Shown here: positions 22,313 to 31,200 of the stretch, piece after piece | Position numbering within the stretch: position 1 is the stretch's first letter | Layout: each line of letters starts with the position of its first letter | DNA from: Deltaproteobacteria bacterium | GTDB lineage: Bacteria; Desulfobacterota; Syntrophia; Syntrophales; Smithellaceae | Length of the DNA stretch: 35,837 nucleotides | Direction of reading: 5' to 3' | NCBI GenBank assembly: GCA_021372815.1 | Contig: JAJFTS010000009.1 | Coordinates: forward strand, 1 to 35,837 | Program-made: the position numbers and the translations under genes | Notes under the pieces: model-generated | What the model was told of the DNA's origin: nothing | The model's database searches: none | The model's input: the letters and a program-made list of their open reading frames with translations, nothing else

Positions 22313-24574
22313 ATGAATGACCGGGGGAAAATAACAGTTGCCGTCGGGGGAATGACCTGCGCAGCCTGTGTGAGGCGTGTGGAAAACGCCATTAAAGAAG
22401 TTGATGGCGTAATGGATGCCGCAGTAAATCTGGCCAGCGGACACGCTACAATTATTCATACGGCAAAATGGGGCGGTACGGAAGCGCTTCGGGAAATTAT
22501 TACCGAACAAGGTTATGAATTTTTAGGTGAAATTAAAGATAATCTTGCCGATCCCATTGAAGCTTCCCGTGTCCGGGAACTCAAAGAGCTTAAACTGAAA
22601 GTAACCTGCGGCGCGATATTAAGCGTTATTATTTTTATGGGTTCCATGCAGCACTGGTTCGGTTTCCTGAATTTCATTCCGCGCCGGACCATGCTTTGGA
22701 CAATGTTTGTTCTGACAGCCCCCGCCGTTTTCTGGGTGGGCAGCCGTTTTTTTACCGGCGCATACAAAGCCGCGCTCCAGAAAACTTCCGATATGAACAC
22801 CCTGGTTGCCGTCGGCGCTTTTTCGGCTTATGTCTATTCCGCCGCCGCGACTTTTTTCCCTCAGTTTTTTACAACCGCCGGCATAATGCCTCACGTCTAT
22901 TATGACGGGGCGGCAATGATTGTTACGCTTATTCTGGTGGGCAGGCTTCTGGAAGCCCAAGCAAAAGGAAAAACTTCCACGGCCATTAAAAAGCTGATGA
23001 ATCTGAAACCGAAAACAGCGCATCTGATTAGAAAGGATGAGGAGTTGGAAGTTGCCGTGGAAGAGGTAGAGGTCGGAGACACCTTGCTGGTGAAACCGGG
23101 AGAGCGAATTCCCGTTGACGGCATAATTATAACGGGCGAATCTACAATTGACGAATCGATGCTGACCGGCGAAAGTATGCCGGTGATAAAAGAACCGGGA
23201 CAGAAGGTGTTTGCCGCCACGATAAACAGAACAGGCAGTTTTACGTTTCGTGCGACAGGCGTGGGTGCCGAGACGGCTTTGGCGCAAATTATCCGGCTGG
23301 TGGAAGAGGCGCAGGGATCCAAGGCGCCCATTCAGCGGTTGGCGGACAAGGTTGCTTCCGTTTTTGTGCCGTCAGTTTTTCTTATCGCCTTTATCACCTT
23401 TGTCATATGGTATTTTATACCGGCGGAGAGCAATTTCAGCCGAGCATTGATTAACTTTGTTTCCGTGCTGGTGATTGCCTGTCCCTGCGCGCTGGGGCTG
23501 GCCACGCCGACGGCAATCATGGTGGGCACGGGGCTGGGAGCGCAAAGCGGAATTTTAATCAAAGGCGGCGAAGCTCTGGAAAAAATACATAAACTCTCCA
23601 TGGTCGTTTTTGATAAAACAGGCACTCTGACCCGCGGCGAACCGGCTGTAACCGATATTGTGGCCGCGGAAGGTTTTAACGAAAAGCAGGTTCTTGCCTG
23701 TGCTGCGGCACTGGAGAAAAATTCCGAACATCCGTTGGCGCAGGCAATTCTGCTCAAAGCGAAAGCTGATGGAATAAATATTGCCGCGGCTGAAAAATTC
23801 TCTGCCGTATCGGGTATGGGCGCAAAGGCTTTAATTGAAAATAAAACAAGTATTGTCGGCAACCTCTATTTTATGAAAAGCGAGGGTATTTCTGTAAAAG
23901 ACTGGGATACAAAGGCGGCAAAACTTGCGAGGGAAGGAAAAACCACTATTTTTATTGCTTCCGAACAATCCATCCTCGGCATCATCGCTCTGGCCGATAC
24001 GCCGAAAACTTCGGCTAAACGGGCGGTCGAAAACCTGAAAAACAGGGGATTGAAAGTGGCGATGATTACCGGCGACAACGTTAGCACCGCTGAGTCCATT
24101 GCCGCTCAGCTGGGTATTGGACGGGTACTGGCGGAAGTTCTCCCCGGTAAAAAAGCTGAAGAGATAAGAAGTCTGCAGGTCGCGGGTGAAGTCGTGGCGA
24201 TGGTCGGCGACGGGATCAACGACGCTCCGGCACTGGCGGCGGCTGATGTCGGCATTGCCATCGGTGCAGGAACTGATGTAGCTATTGAAGCCAGCGATAT
24301 AACTCTAATCCGTGATGATTTACTGGGAGTGCCCGAAGCCATCAGCTTGTCGCTTGCTACAATGCGCGTCATCAAACAAAATCTGTTCTGGGCATTTTTT
24401 TACAACGTGGTCGGTATCCCGATTGCTGCGGGCGTTCTGTATCCCTTCTTGGGAATACTTTTGAATCCTGAATTTGCTGCTGCTGCGATGGCTTTGAGTT
24501 CATTTTCCGTTGTGAGCAATTCTTTGCGCCTGCGCAGAGTTTGGGAAAAAAAGTCAACTCGGTTGATAACCTGA
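22313..24574 (+). CDS. copA: Copper-exporting P1B-type ATPase
   Basis: A 753-residue P-type ATPase that pumps Cu(I) out of the cytoplasm. It has one N-terminal HMA domain (GGMTCAACVRRVENAI, cysteines 16 and 19), the actuator motif TGES, the intramembrane CPC near 389 (VIACPCALGLATPT), the phosphorylated aspartate in DKTGTLTRGEP near 434, the nucleotide-binding SEHPLA, and GDGINDAPAL near 635. CPC with the later YN and MxxSS-type residues (FFYNVVG, AMALSSFSVVSNS) marks the Cu(I) class. The ATG at 22313 is chosen over a TTG nine bases earlier, because it follows the copZ stop by one base. Length is normal. Confidence 0.96.
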   Translation: MNDRGKITVAVGGMTCAACVRRVENAIKEVDGVMDAAVNLASGHATIIHTAKWGGTEALREIITEQGYEFLGEIKDNLADPIEASRVRELKELKLKVTCGAILSVIIFMGSMQHWFGFLNFIPRRTMLWTMFVLTAPAVFWVGSRFFTGAYKAALQKTSDMNTLVAVGAFSAYVYSAAATFFPQFFTTAGIMPHVYYDGAAMIVTLILVGRLLEAQAKGKTSTAIKKLMNLKPKTAHLIRKDEELEVAVEEVEVGDTLLVKPGERIPVDGIIITGESTIDESMLTGESMPVIKEPGQKVFAATINRTGSFTFRATGVGAETALAQIIRLVEEAQGSKAPIQRLADKVASVFVPSVFLIAFITFVIWYFIPAESNFSRALINFVSVLVIACPCALGLATPTAIMVGTGLGAQSGILIKGGEALEKIHKLSMVVFDKTGTLTRGEPAVTDIVAAEGFNEKQVLACAAALEKNSEHPLAQAILLKAKADGINIAAAEKFSAVSGMGAKALIENKTSIVGNLYFMKSEGISVKDWDTKAAKLAREGKTTIFIASEQSILGIIALADTPKTSAKRAVENLKNRGLKVAMITGDNVSTAESIAAQLGIGRVLAEVLPGKKAEEIRSLQVAGEVVAMVGDGINDAPALAAADVGIAIGAGTDVAIEASDITLIRDDLLGVPEAISLSLATMRVIKQNLFWAFFYNVVGIPIAAGVLYPFLGILLNPEFAAAAMALSSFSVVSNSLRLRRVWEKKSTRLIT

Positions 24575-24597
24575 TCATCTGAAAGGCGACAGAATAG

Positions 24598-24613
24598 CCT
24601 GCCTACCGGCAGG
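24598..24613. terminator. Hairpin between convergent copA and ankyrin genes
   Basis: CCTGCC (24598-24603) and GGCAGG (24608-24613) form a 6-base GC stem with a tetraloop, in the 64-base gap between the two stops. T-rich sequence after it is weak on both strands, so a bidirectional terminator is only plausible. Confidence 0.35.
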
Positions 24614-24638
24614 ACTTGAAAAGTATTTTGTCAGTCGT

Positions 24639-25838
24639 TTATTCCCTGGCGCCGGATTTTTCCAGGATTTCCGCAATATCGCTTCTATTGCGATATTTTG
24701 CGATTTTCAGAGCGGTATAATCAACGCCGTCAATCGTTGCCTTGACGTTGACATCAGCACCCCGATCAAGAAGAAGTTTTACAGTATCCAGATGACCGTT
24801 TTGCGATGTTACCATTAACGCTGTTATTCCGTCGTTATTCTTTGTGTTTATATCGGCGTCCTTATCCAGAAGGAGTTTGACAATTTCCGTATGACCGTTT
24901 TCCGCTGCCATCATCAGGGCGGTAACGTTGTTGAAGTTTGTTTTTGCATTTACATTAGCGCCCTTATCCAGGAGCTGTTTAACAATCGCTATATAACCTT
25001 TTTGTGCCGCCATAATGAGGGCGGTTGCGCCGTTTAATTTACTCTTTACATTTGTATCAGCACCTTTATCCAGCAGGAGTTTGACAATTTCCGCATGGCC
25101 GTTTTCCGCTGCCATCATCAGAGCGGTTACGTTGTCGGAGCCTCTCTTTTCATCGGCGTCAGCGCCCTTGTCCAGCAGGAGTTTGACAACCTCCGTATGG
25201 CCTTTTTCCGCAGAAATAATCAGAGCGGTTGCGCCGTCGGCAGCCCTCTTTACGTTTACATCAGCGCCCTTATCCAGCAGGAGTTTGACAACTGCAGCGT
25301 GACCGTTCTCTGATGCCGCTATGAGAGCCGTTATTTTTTCGATGTTTCTCTTTATATTTACATCGGCGCCCTTATCCATGAGGAGTTTGACAATTTCCGC
25401 ATGGCCGTTTTGCGCTGCCGTCATCAGGGCGGTTACACCAAATTTACTCGTTGCGTTTACATCATTGCCTTTATTTAAAAGCAGTTTCACGACTTCCGTA
25501 TGGCCGTTTTCCGCAGCCAGCATCAAGGCCGTAACGTTGTCGGGTGTCCTGTGTATGTTTATATCGGCACCTCTGTCCAGAAGGAGTTTAACCACCTCTG
25601 TATGGCCGTTTTCGGATGCCGCAATAAGAGCGGTTATTCCTTTTGCAAAAACGCCGTAATATTTTTTTAGTGTCATTGCGTTAATATCAGCGCCGTCAGC
25701 AAGCGCTGTCCTGACGTCCTGAAGGATTCCTTTTTCTGCGGCTTGAATCAAACCGGTGTTTTTTTCCGTTATCCCTGCCTGGGCAAAAACTGCTGAAATG
25801 AGAAAAATGAAAACCATAAAAAACAGCGTTCGTTTCAT
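24639..25838 (-). CDS. Secreted ankyrin-repeat protein
   Basis: A 399-residue protein made of a signal peptide (MKRTLFFMVFIFLISAVFAQ) and about 11 ankyrin repeats, nearly to the C-terminus (ILEKSGARE). Repeats follow TALMMAAENGHTEIVKLLLDKGAD with little variation, and their DNA is also highly alike, spaced about 100 bases. It should be periplasmic or outside the cell and mediate protein-protein contacts; no partner can be named. The start at 25838 is preferred over an upstream ATG at 25886, because the latter lies at the predicted transcription start, lacks a Shine-Dalgarno, and would put a charged stretch before the signal peptide. It is convergent with copA. Confidence 0.88.
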   Translation of the reverse strand: MKRTLFFMVFIFLISAVFAQAGITEKNTGLIQAAEKGILQDVRTALADGADINAMTLKKYYGVFAKGITALIAASENGHTEVVKLLLDRGADINIHRTPDNVTALMLAAENGHTEVVKLLLNKGNDVNATSKFGVTALMTAAQNGHAEIVKLLMDKGADVNIKRNIEKITALIAASENGHAAVVKLLLDKGADVNVKRAADGATALIISAEKGHTEVVKLLLDKGADADEKRGSDNVTALMMAAENGHAEIVKLLLDKGADTNVKSKLNGATALIMAAQKGYIAIVKQLLDKGANVNAKTNFNNVTALMMAAENGHTEIVKLLLDKDADINTKNNDGITALMVTSQNGHLDTVKLLLDRGADVNVKATIDGVDYTALKIAKYRNRSDIAEILEKSGARE

Positions 25839-25892
25839 GGGATAAATATTTTTAATGATATTTTCTGATAAGGATCTCTTTTTCATGCGGAG

Positions 25893-25921
25893 AACATATA
25901 AAGAAGTTTTTTATATGTCAA
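25893..25921 (-). promoter_or_regulatory. Sigma-70-like promoter for the second ankyrin gene
   Basis: On the minus strand TTGACA (25916-25921) and TATGTT (25893-25898) are 17 bases apart. Transcription would begin near 25886, which makes the ATG at 25838 the usable start. Confidence 0.5.
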
Positions 25922-25966
25922 TGAAATACAAACGGAGAAATAAGAAGAACAATATAAAAGTCGGAT

Positions 25967-26082
25967 CAAAGTTGATATTGAGGCGGCAGGGAAGACAACG
26001 AGACGTATTGTGCAAACGATGAAAAAAACACCAACCCCGGCTTGAGCCGAGGACTGATTCTGTCAACAACGACAGAACTTTG
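25967..26082. repeat. Dispersed CAAAG-ended repeat, copy B (3' of the acyl-CoA dehydrogenase-like gene)
   Basis: A 116-base relative of the element at 6616-6734, in the same orientation, starting CAAAGTTGATATTGAGGCGG and ending GAACTTTG. It keeps a hairpin around CCCCGGCTTGAGCCGAGG near 26035. It ends 20 bases from the stop of the acyl-CoA dehydrogenase-like gene, matching the position of copy A behind feoAB. In both cases an ankyrin gene lies beyond it. Confidence 0.65.
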
Positions 26083-26102
26083 ACTGAAAATTGGTAAGAT
26101 GT

Positions 26103-27227
26103 TTATCGTGCGCCGTGCAGCAGTTCGTCTCCCAGCTTGGCCTGCTTGTCCTGCAGGGTTTTTTCCTGAAGCGCACCCAGAACGTTAATGTCGGTTTGAA
26201 GAATATTGTAGCGATCTCTGGTTTTGATTTCCCATTTGGCGAGGGCAGCCGATATTCTTGCCTGAAAACCGGCAGCCAGTTCCTTAAAAGTCACCATGAG
26301 CGGCACGGCGGCGCTGTCCTGCTCATCCAGTTTTCGAGCGGCCTCGCGCGAAATGGCGCGCATGGTTTCCAGCAGGGAATCCAGCGCACCAACTGCGCTC
26401 TGCAGGGATTTGTCTCTGTGAATATTACGTTTATCGCTTTCCATGATGAGATCCATAAGTTCCGCGCCCATTCCACCGGTGACGGCGCCCATCAGGACGA
26501 CATTTTCCGCGTCGCTGAACGGTATGACGATATTCGTGTAGGCGGTGTCTTTTTCGCCCAGTACGGCGGAAGCGGGCAGACGGCAATCGTTTAATTTAAT
26601 GCCGCCGTGAGGCGCCGGTTTGAGAAAATCGAATTTCATCCGCGGTCTGACCGCAAGACCTTCATCGTTCGTCGATACTAGAAAAGCGGTGAATTTTTTC
26701 TGTTCCTTTTCTTCACCGGTTACGGCAATGACGATAAAAAGTCCGGCAATAGGCGCATTGGTCAGATAGGTTTTTTCGCCGTTAAGCTTGTAGCCTGTCC
26801 CTTCGGGCGTTGCCGTAGAGGTCAGTAACTTGGGACGCGCTCCGTGCTTGGGCTCGGAAACGGCAAAGGACACGGTCAGTTTACCCTGAGCCATCAGCGG
26901 CAGATACTTTTCTTTTTGTTTTTTATCTCCGAAGCAGGAGATAATACGAATGGCGATAATCTGCTGATAAAGCCATGACAATGCCAGTCCCATATTAAAA
27001 CCGCTGCGGACGAAAACTTCCCCCGCTTCGGTGAGCTGTTTGAATCCGCCGCCGCTGCCGCCGAAATCCTTCGCGATTCCTATCTTGAAGAATCCCGCTT
27101 CACCCATTTTCTGCCAGATGTCGTGGGGAAAATCCTGCATGGTCTGAAGATCGGTGCGGGAAGCCACATGCTCTATTGCAAAACGCGATATCCAACTGTA
27201 AGATTGATCCGGTGTCTTGTTGTTCAT
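26103..27227 (-). CDS. Acyl-CoA dehydrogenase family protein lacking usual catalytic motifs
   Basis: A 374-residue protein of the acyl-CoA dehydrogenase fold. The N-terminal helical part (MGEAGFFKIGIAKDFGGSGGG), the central FAVSEPKHGA (usually SEPGAGSD) and NGEKTYLTNAPIAGLFIVIA near 150-170 are recognisable. In the C-terminal domain the usual YGGxGY, the RDxR and the E-G-T segment that often carries the catalytic glutamate are not visible; it ends KQAKLGDELLHGAR. It may bind flavin and acyl-CoA but not dehydrogenate, or use a glutamate elsewhere. Its ATG directly abuts the stop of the VWA gene (zero gap), so it is the third gene of the MoxR operon. Confidence 0.75.
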   Translation of the reverse strand: MNNKTPDQSYSWISRFAIEHVASRTDLQTMQDFPHDIWQKMGEAGFFKIGIAKDFGGSGGGFKQLTEAGEVFVRSGFNMGLALSWLYQQIIAIRIISCFGDKKQKEKYLPLMAQGKLTVSFAVSEPKHGARPKLLTSTATPEGTGYKLNGEKTYLTNAPIAGLFIVIAVTGEEKEQKKFTAFLVSTNDEGLAVRPRMKFDFLKPAPHGGIKLNDCRLPASAVLGEKDTAYTNIVIPFSDAENVVLMGAVTGGMGAELMDLIMESDKRNIHRDKSLQSAVGALDSLLETMRAISREAARKLDEQDSAAVPLMVTFKELAAGFQARISAALAKWEIKTRDRYNILQTDINVLGALQEKTLQDKQAKLGDELLHGAR

Positions 27228-28607
27228 TTATAAAACCAGCTCCTCAATGAAAGTAAATAATTGATTGACGTTGCGGCACTGGCGCACCTCGTGACAGTGA
27301 GGCATGTAAGACCTGATTTCACTGTCGCCTGAGCCCCAGAGATTTTCCTGCTCGGGATTGAGCCAGATGACGCGACGGCAGCGTTCGCGCATCTGGCCGA
27401 GAATCGCGTCTTCCGGGTTCATATAATTGGTGCGGCCGTCGCCGACAATAATCAAAGTTGTTTTCTTGGTCAGGAGTTCCATATAATCTTTTTTGAAATT
27501 GCGCAGCGTTTCGCCGTAATCGGTTGAAGCATTATAGTTCACGTCTGATTTCTCCAGGACCAGACGGATTGCTTCATTGATGTCATTTTCTTCGAAGATG
27601 CCGGTTACGTCCGACAAGTGGTCGATAAAAACGAAACTGTGAACCTTGTCAAAGCAGTCCTGCAGGGAATAAAGCAGGTTCAGCATGAAACGCGCCGCCG
27701 CCCAGACGGAACCGGAAACATCGCACAGCGTAACAATCCGGCTTTTGCGTTTTGCCCTGCGGCGATATTTTACTTCCACGGGCACACCGTTATATTTGGC
27801 CGAAGCACGCAGCGTTTTCTTGACATCGATGCTTCCTCTGTTGCGGACGGCATAGCGGCGGCTGACGATGTTTTTCAATTTGCGCACCAGCTTGTCGATT
27901 GCTTCGCGCATTTCTTCGACTTCTTCGCGGGAAAAGGAAGAAAACGATTTTTCGCCCAGTCCTCTGAGCTTTTGCTCTTCCGTTTTTGTTTTTCGGGTGC
28001 CGCTGTCTCCCTGGTTCGGCTCATGGATGAGCATGGAGCGGGCGGCGGCCACGCGCTCCTCGAAATAGGCGGCAAGCTCACGCCCGGCGGCCAAATCGGT
28101 TTTGGCATAATTGTCCTCAACAAGCTCCTGTGCAGCCGATGCGGCTTTATTAATCTGCATCATGACATTGAGACGGTTGCCCAAAGGTCCGAGATTAAAA
28201 CGCAGCATTACCGCTTCTTCTTCCGTTTGAATCCGACGCATTTCCCGCAAAAGAGCGATGGGATTTCCCTGCATAAAGTCCACCACGGCGTCGTAAAGCG
28301 GATTGTCGTGAGGCCTTCGCTTGAGAGCTTCTGCGGTTTGTCTTATCTGTTCGGAATAAGAAGCCGCCTGTCTGATATCGGCTGTTTCCATGCGCATTTC
28401 ATGGAAAAAAAGATGGTAGAGCCTGTCGAAGTGCTGGATGTCTTTCATGCTTTTGGCAAAATTGGAACGAAGCAGGGAACGGAACTGCTGTTCATCGGTT
28501 GGATCGATCAATTGCATCTGGTTGAGACTGTCAAGAACTTCCGATGTCGATACCCGCATTCCTGCCGCACGGCAGCAGGCGACGAATTGTTGGATGAGTT
28601 TGACCAT
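27228..28607 (-). CDS. CoxE-like von Willebrand factor A domain protein
   Basis: A 459-residue cytoplasmic protein. The C-terminal VWA domain (from about 285) has an intact MIDAS: DVSGS near 295, a threonine in STDYGETL near 380, and a later aspartate (IIVGDGRTNY). The N-terminal two-thirds is helical and charged (LRALSEEFRRLR-like segments, RGLGEKSFSSFSREEVEEM). Proteins of this kind (VWA_CoxE) pair with a MoxR-type AAA+ ATPase and are thought to act as chaperones for maturation of a partner enzyme. Here the AAA+ gene lies 11 bases upstream and an acyl-CoA dehydrogenase-like gene directly follows, so the three are likely one unit. No CO dehydrogenase genes are in the window. Confidence 0.88.
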   Translation of the reverse strand: MVKLIQQFVACCRAAGMRVSTSEVLDSLNQMQLIDPTDEQQFRSLLRSNFAKSMKDIQHFDRLYHLFFHEMRMETADIRQAASYSEQIRQTAEALKRRPHDNPLYDAVVDFMQGNPIALLREMRRIQTEEEAVMLRFNLGPLGNRLNVMMQINKAASAAQELVEDNYAKTDLAAGRELAAYFEERVAAARSMLIHEPNQGDSGTRKTKTEEQKLRGLGEKSFSSFSREEVEEMREAIDKLVRKLKNIVSRRYAVRNRGSIDVKKTLRASAKYNGVPVEVKYRRRAKRKSRIVTLCDVSGSVWAAARFMLNLLYSLQDCFDKVHSFVFIDHLSDVTGIFEENDINEAIRLVLEKSDVNYNASTDYGETLRNFKKDYMELLTKKTTLIIVGDGRTNYMNPEDAILGQMRERCRRVIWLNPEQENLWGSGDSEIRSYMPHCHEVRQCRNVNQLFTFIEELVL

Positions 28608-28618
28608 AATGATTTACG

Positions 28619-29527
28619 TTACTGTAAAATCCGGTTGATATTTTTTCGGACTTTTTCCATATCCACCTGGTGCTTGCAGATGATGTTGAGCGTTTCCGAA
28701 ACAACTTCCGGTGTCAGTTCGTTGATCTGCAGAGCAATCAGTGATTGCGCCCAGTCAATCGTTTCCGAGATGCTGGGGCTTTTTTTCAAATCCAGCTTGC
28801 GGATTTTACGGATCGCGTCAACCAGAGCTGCGCAGAGATTTTCTTCTATCCCCGGGATTTTCAGCCGGACAATGGAAATTTCCGCCTCCCGCGCAGGGTA
28901 ATCGATGTAGAGATGAACGCAGCGGCGCTTCAGTGCATCGCTCATGTCGCGATAATTGTTGGAAGTCAAAAGGACAAAAGGAATCTGAATGGCCTTGCGC
29001 GTGCCTAACTCGGGAATGGAGACCTGGAAGTCGCTCAGCAGTTCCAGGAGAAACGCTTCGAATTCCGGATCGGATTTATCCACTTCATCAACCAGCAAAA
29101 CGACAGGGCGTTCCGAACTGATGGCCTGCAGAAGCGGACGGTGCTGAATGAAACGGTCGGAGAAAAAAGCGTCCTCCTGCGCGGCTATCTGGTCAACGGC
29201 CTGGGTCAGGGTTGAAGCGGAAGAAATGATGTCGTTGAGCCTGTCCTTGACCATTTGGGTGTAAAGAAGCTGCTTGGCGTATTCCCACTCGTAAAGCGCC
29301 TTGGCTTCATCCAGGCCTTCATAGCATTGGAGACGGATAAGTTCCCTGTCCAGAGAACGGGCGATAGCCTTGGCCAGTTCCGTCTTGCCGACGCCGGCGG
29401 GTCCCTCAACTAAAACCGGTTTTTGCGTTGCGGCGGCCAGAAAAACAACCGTGGCTATTTCCCGGGAAGGAATATATCCCGCGTTGGTCAGTTTTGATTG
29501 AACATCATCTACATTTTTATATTCCAT
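28619..29527 (-). CDS. MoxR-family AAA+ ATPase
   Basis: A 302-residue AAA+ ATPase of the MoxR group. It has Walker A GPAGVGKTELA near 40-50, Walker B LLVDEVDKSD near 143-152, a sensor 1 asparagine in LLTSNNYRDM near 190, and an arginine finger region (ALKRRCVHLYI). MoxR ATPases work with VWA proteins in the assembly or metal loading of enzyme complexes. The coupling to the VWA gene (11-base gap) supports that. AAGGAA lies before the ATG. It is the first gene of the operon MoxR, VWA, acyl-CoA dehydrogenase-like. Confidence 0.94.
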   Translation of the reverse strand: MEYKNVDDVQSKLTNAGYIPSREIATVVFLAAATQKPVLVEGPAGVGKTELAKAIARSLDRELIRLQCYEGLDEAKALYEWEYAKQLLYTQMVKDRLNDIISSASTLTQAVDQIAAQEDAFFSDRFIQHRPLLQAISSERPVVLLVDEVDKSDPEFEAFLLELLSDFQVSIPELGTRKAIQIPFVLLTSNNYRDMSDALKRRCVHLYIDYPAREAEISIVRLKIPGIEENLCAALVDAIRKIRKLDLKKSPSISETIDWAQSLIALQINELTPEVVSETLNIICKHQVDMEKVRKNINRILQ

Positions 29528-29583
29528 AAGAAATTCCTTCTGATATTTTGGGCATTTTGCAAAACGGTTCAGAACGTATAAAG

Positions 29584-29661
29584 TGTCATCCGGTCGAAAG
29601 CCGGTATCCGGAAAGATTTATGAATTCCCTGAATTTCGTCCTGCGCCGGAATGCCGGAAAG
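29584..29661. repeat. REP-like intergenic hairpin, second example
   Basis: TCATCCGGTCGAAAGCCGGTATCC and a later GCGCCGGAATGCCGG give two short hairpins, similar to the element at 4431-4503. It lies in the leader between the MoxR promoter candidate and the MoxR start, and ahead of the divergent HD-GYP gene. Confidence 0.4.
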
Positions 29662-29692
29662 AGCAGTTTTGCCGATCTCTGATCCTGCACAA

Positions 29693-29721
29693 ACAATAGG
29701 TGATTTATATCTGTATGTCAA
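29693..29721 (-). promoter_or_regulatory. Candidate promoter for the MoxR operon
   Basis: On the minus strand TTGACA (29716-29721) and TATTGT (29693-29698) are 17 bases apart. The leader would be about 160 bases and contain the REP-like repeat, which makes this less certain. Confidence 0.4.
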
Positions 29722-29772
29722 AGAAAAACTAATTGCATCCGGAAAAGCTTTTTCTTCAAAGATTTTCGTGCT

Positions 29773-31200
29773 ATGGTTCTTTACAAATTTGCTGCCGCAA
29801 GAGAAAATGAATCCGGTACGTTAATGGAAGTTAGCCCTTTAAAATCAGCTTTAAAAAATTTTTTCACTTTCTGGAAACCAACGTTGTCCAGAAGATTGAC
29901 CCTGTCCTTTACCGTTTTCGGTCTGGTCATCGGCTACGCCGTTTTTATTTTCTTTGCCGTTACCTCGACCAATACCTTCGTTAAACTGACATCCGATTCG
30001 ATTCAACGGTATCTGGAATCCGTTTCCAGAGAAAGTATGAGCGAAAATCAGGATGAACTTCTTAAGATCATCAACCAGCGCATGATCAGCATTGTCAACG
30101 AAGCGAAAGCTTTTCAAGGAATATTTCCCGATTTGAAATTCGATCTTTATTTGCAGAAGGACAGGTCGTGGCAGCACACTTTCATGAATGAAGAGGGAGC
30201 CGTTAAATCGGAAGAGATAAACAGTCCGGCCGTTTCCGCGACGCTGGAGAAGGTGAAAGTCAAAAGGGTTCTGACCTCTTCGCATTTTTTTTACGGCGCC
30301 AGAGATACGGTTAATGTAAAAATCAATATCAGTCCCATTGGAAGCAATTATACGCAAATAATTTCCTTCGATATTCATCGCGAAGGATTTCTGAAAATCA
30401 TCAGAGAAAATATCTACAAGGCGATTCTTTTCTTTTTCCTTTTGCTGCTTATTTCACGCACACTGGGACAGATTTTCAGCGCCCGGCTGGCCCGGCCCAT
30501 CGAGCAGCTTTCACGGGAGGCGGAAATCATCGCCTCGGGACAGTATGAGCGCCGTTTTACAACCGGACGAAAAGATGAAATCGGAATGCTGGCGGAAGCG
30601 CTCAATACCATGGCTTCCCGGATTATCGACGGGACAAGGGAAAGAGAAAATATTCTGATCGGAATATTGATTGCTCTGACCAGGGCGATTGATGCCAAGT
30701 CGCCGTGGACCGCGGGCCACAGCGAGCGGGTTACCAGATTTGCGGAATTAATCGGCCGCGGCCTGAACCTGAGTGACGATCAGATGCAGGTTCTGACGGT
30801 TTCCGCCATTCTCCACGACATCGGCAAAATCGCCGTTCCGGAACAGATTCTGGATAAACCGGGAAAGCTGACCGATGAAGAATTCGCCGTTGTCAAGAAA
30901 CATCCGCGGGCGGGAGCGGACATCATTTCCTCCATTCCTTCTTATGAAAAGATTCTCCCGGGAATCCTCCATCATCACGAGCGCTGGGAGGGAGGCGGCT
31001 ACCCGCAGGGCCTTCGGGAAAAGGATATTCCTCTTTTTGCGAGAATTATCTGTATCGCCGATGTTTATGACGCGCTGACGGAAGACCGTCCTTACCGCAA
31101 GGCCTGGAGCCGGGAAGAGGTCTTCAAATTTTTTGAAGAGCAGAAGGGAAAAATGTTCGATCCGGAACTCGTGGATATTTTCCTTAAGCTCGACTTTTAA
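29773..31200 (+). CDS. HD-GYP cyclic-di-GMP phosphodiesterase with HAMP domain
   Basis: A 475-residue membrane receptor. It has a first membrane helix near 39-60, an extracytoplasmic sensor region to about 205, a second helix (ILFFFLLLLISR) near 215, a HAMP domain near 230-285 (ARPIEQLSREAEIIASG), and an HD-GYP domain: GHSERV near 315, ILHDIGKIAVPEQIL near 345, HHERWEGGGYP near 400 and DVYDALTEDRPYR. HD-GYP enzymes hydrolyse cyclic-di-GMP, so it should lower this messenger in response to an envelope signal; the ligand is unknown. No Shine-Dalgarno is seen before the ATG at 29773; an in-frame ATG at 29824 is an alternative. Its stop overlaps the convergent DUF3443 stop by three bases. Confidence 0.93.
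   Translation: MVLYKFAAARENESGTLMEVSPLKSALKNFFTFWKPTLSRRLTLSFTVFGLVIGYAVFIFFAVTSTNTFVKLTSDSIQRYLESVSRESMSENQDELLKIINQRMISIVNEAKAFQGIFPDLKFDLYLQKDRSWQHTFMNEEGAVKSEEINSPAVSATLEKVKVKRVLTSSHFFYGARDTVNVKINISPIGSNYTQIISFDIHREGFLKIIRENIYKAILFFFLLLLISRTLGQIFSARLARPIEQLSREAEIIASGQYERRFTTGRKDEIGMLAEALNTMASRIIDGTRERENILIGILIALTRAIDAKSPWTAGHSERVTRFAELIGRGLNLSDDQMQVLTVSAILHDIGKIAVPEQILDKPGKLTDEEFAVVKKHPRAGADIISSIPSYEKILPGILHHHERWEGGGYPQGLREKDIPLFARIICIADVYDALTEDRPYRKAWSREEVFKFFEEQKGKMFDPELVDIFLKLDF

Noticed and set aside
24700-25660. CRISPR-like regular spacing of repeats
   Set aside because: The ~100-base periodicity is explained by ankyrin codons of one continuous gene; there are no unique spacers.
27618-28901. 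427-codon plus-strand frame opposite the VWA and MoxR genes
   Set aside because: It is antisense to genes with intact catalytic motifs and its sequence looks like a reverse-frame translation.
27228-29527. CO dehydrogenase maturation genes coxD/coxE
   Set aside because: The MoxR and VWA proteins resemble them, but no coxLMS genes are present, so I keep the general family names.
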